DNA from: Bombus terrestris
Lineage: Eukaryota; Arthropoda; Insecta; Hymenoptera; Apidae
Direction of reading: 5' to 3'
DNA length: 64,000 nt
Assembly: GCF_910591885.1 (NCBI RefSeq)
Contig: NC_063276.1
Location: 9,610,001 to 9,674,000 of the forward strand
Part shown: piece by piece, positions 63,231 through 64,000 of the stretch
Layout: each line of letters starts with the position of its first letter
Numbering within the stretch: position 1 is the first letter of the stretch
Made by a program: the position numbers and the translations under genes
Notes under the pieces: generated by a model
Database searches by the model: none
What the model was told of the DNA's origin: nothing
What the model saw: only the letters and a program-made list of their open reading frames with translations

Positions 63231-64000
63231 AAGAGTCTAGAGATAAAAAATTTGTCAAGTAAGGATATTTCTATATGTTTGGCGATTACGATGCATATCA
63301 CTACTTTGTTATTGCATATCACTTTTCAAAAACCAAACACGACGCAATGTTCTATCACAGATACCTACAGTGAGTATACAAACTAAAATTATTCTAGTTC
63401 ATTTTGACTTAATGTTGCAGTTAAAATGCAACCTTGACGATAATAAACAAGGCGTAGAGAAAAAAAGCAAACTAAATTATATGCTTAGTTTTAGACACAG
63501 ATGGTGTAATTTTTAGTCAAAATATTCTTGTAATTATTTTAATGAAGGTAAGCTGAATTGTCCGAAAATTTAAGCATTTCATATGAAAATTGTCCCTTGT
63601 GGATCCATTATTAGTTATGATGTTAATTATAATTTACGTTGTAGTAACTGTGCCATAATGATAAAAGTAATGTTTATCGATTTTCTGACTTTGTCACTCG
63701 GTGACTAAAAGGAATATTTCGATAAGAAATAATTGAAAAGTTGATTGCTAATACACATGTTATTGAAATTTAAAATTGTTTCTCTACGTACAAAAGACAT
63801 GACGAATGTGACATGTTCTCCAACTTTAGCCTTCATATTAAAATAATTTATTGTATAATAATAATGAAAGAAAAATAAGTAAGAATAAAATATTGATAAT
63901 GAAAGAAATTAATATTAATAATTATATTATCACGGATAGTAGAAGAAAAGAGTTTTTTTAAAACTTCTATTACTTTGAACCTTAATAAACTATTAAATTC
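63231..64000. other. AT-rich noncoding edge of window
   Basis: Nothing supported in this segment. Confidence 0.5.

Overview
The window looks like insect nuclear DNA, most likely from a hymenopteran and perhaps a bee. The reasons are an AT-rich background in which CpG is still common, long stretches with no recognisable exons, a BEL/Pao LTR retrotransposon, mariner-type TA-flanked elements and an R1/TRAS-like non-LTR reverse transcriptase. This is inference from composition and repeat content; no host protein family allowed the species to be fixed. No host gene, tRNA, rRNA or snRNA could be recognised with confidence. The window reads as intergenic or very long-intron sequence.

Layout. Positions 173-745 hold an old degenerate direct duplication. 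Positions 1285-2550 hold a GC-rich non-LTR retrotransposon copy on the minus strand, with a truncated reverse transcriptase and a 14-bp target-site duplication. Positions 2565-15604 are AT-rich with no supported gene. A purine-rich degenerate tandem array lies at 15605-16435. At 23438-24195 a strong stem-loop is followed by about seven diverged repeats, most of which carry a small hairpin. A candidate solo LTR with an internal perfect hairpin is at 26730-27423. Two copies of one mariner-type MITE lie at 36156-36369 and 47094-47308, and a third mariner relic with a transposase C-terminus lies at 62062-62284. Diverged tandem arrays are at 37440-37880, 47905-48060 and 59545-59965.

The best-supported object is the BEL/Pao element on the minus strand at 50728-56030. 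It has a 5-bp TSD, LTRs of 940 and 941 bp that differ by four substitutions and one indel, a 19-nt primer binding site matching the 3' end of tRNA-Tyr including CCA, a polypurine tract, a full-length gag and a damaged pol. The pol lacks the catalytic end of the reverse transcriptase, the RNase H and the integrase core. The near-identical LTRs imply recent movement, so it was probably mobilised in trans. Two relics related to its LTR (38673-39062 and 63040-63230) show that the family has an older history here.

How the parts relate: this is a repeat landscape rather than a pathway. The points most worth a second look are the gag-UGA-pol arrangement and non-autonomous state of the BEL element, the inverted repeat that places AATAAA in a stem within its LTR, the hairpin-bearing array at 23438-24195, and a weak bantam-like hairpin at 60705-60784.
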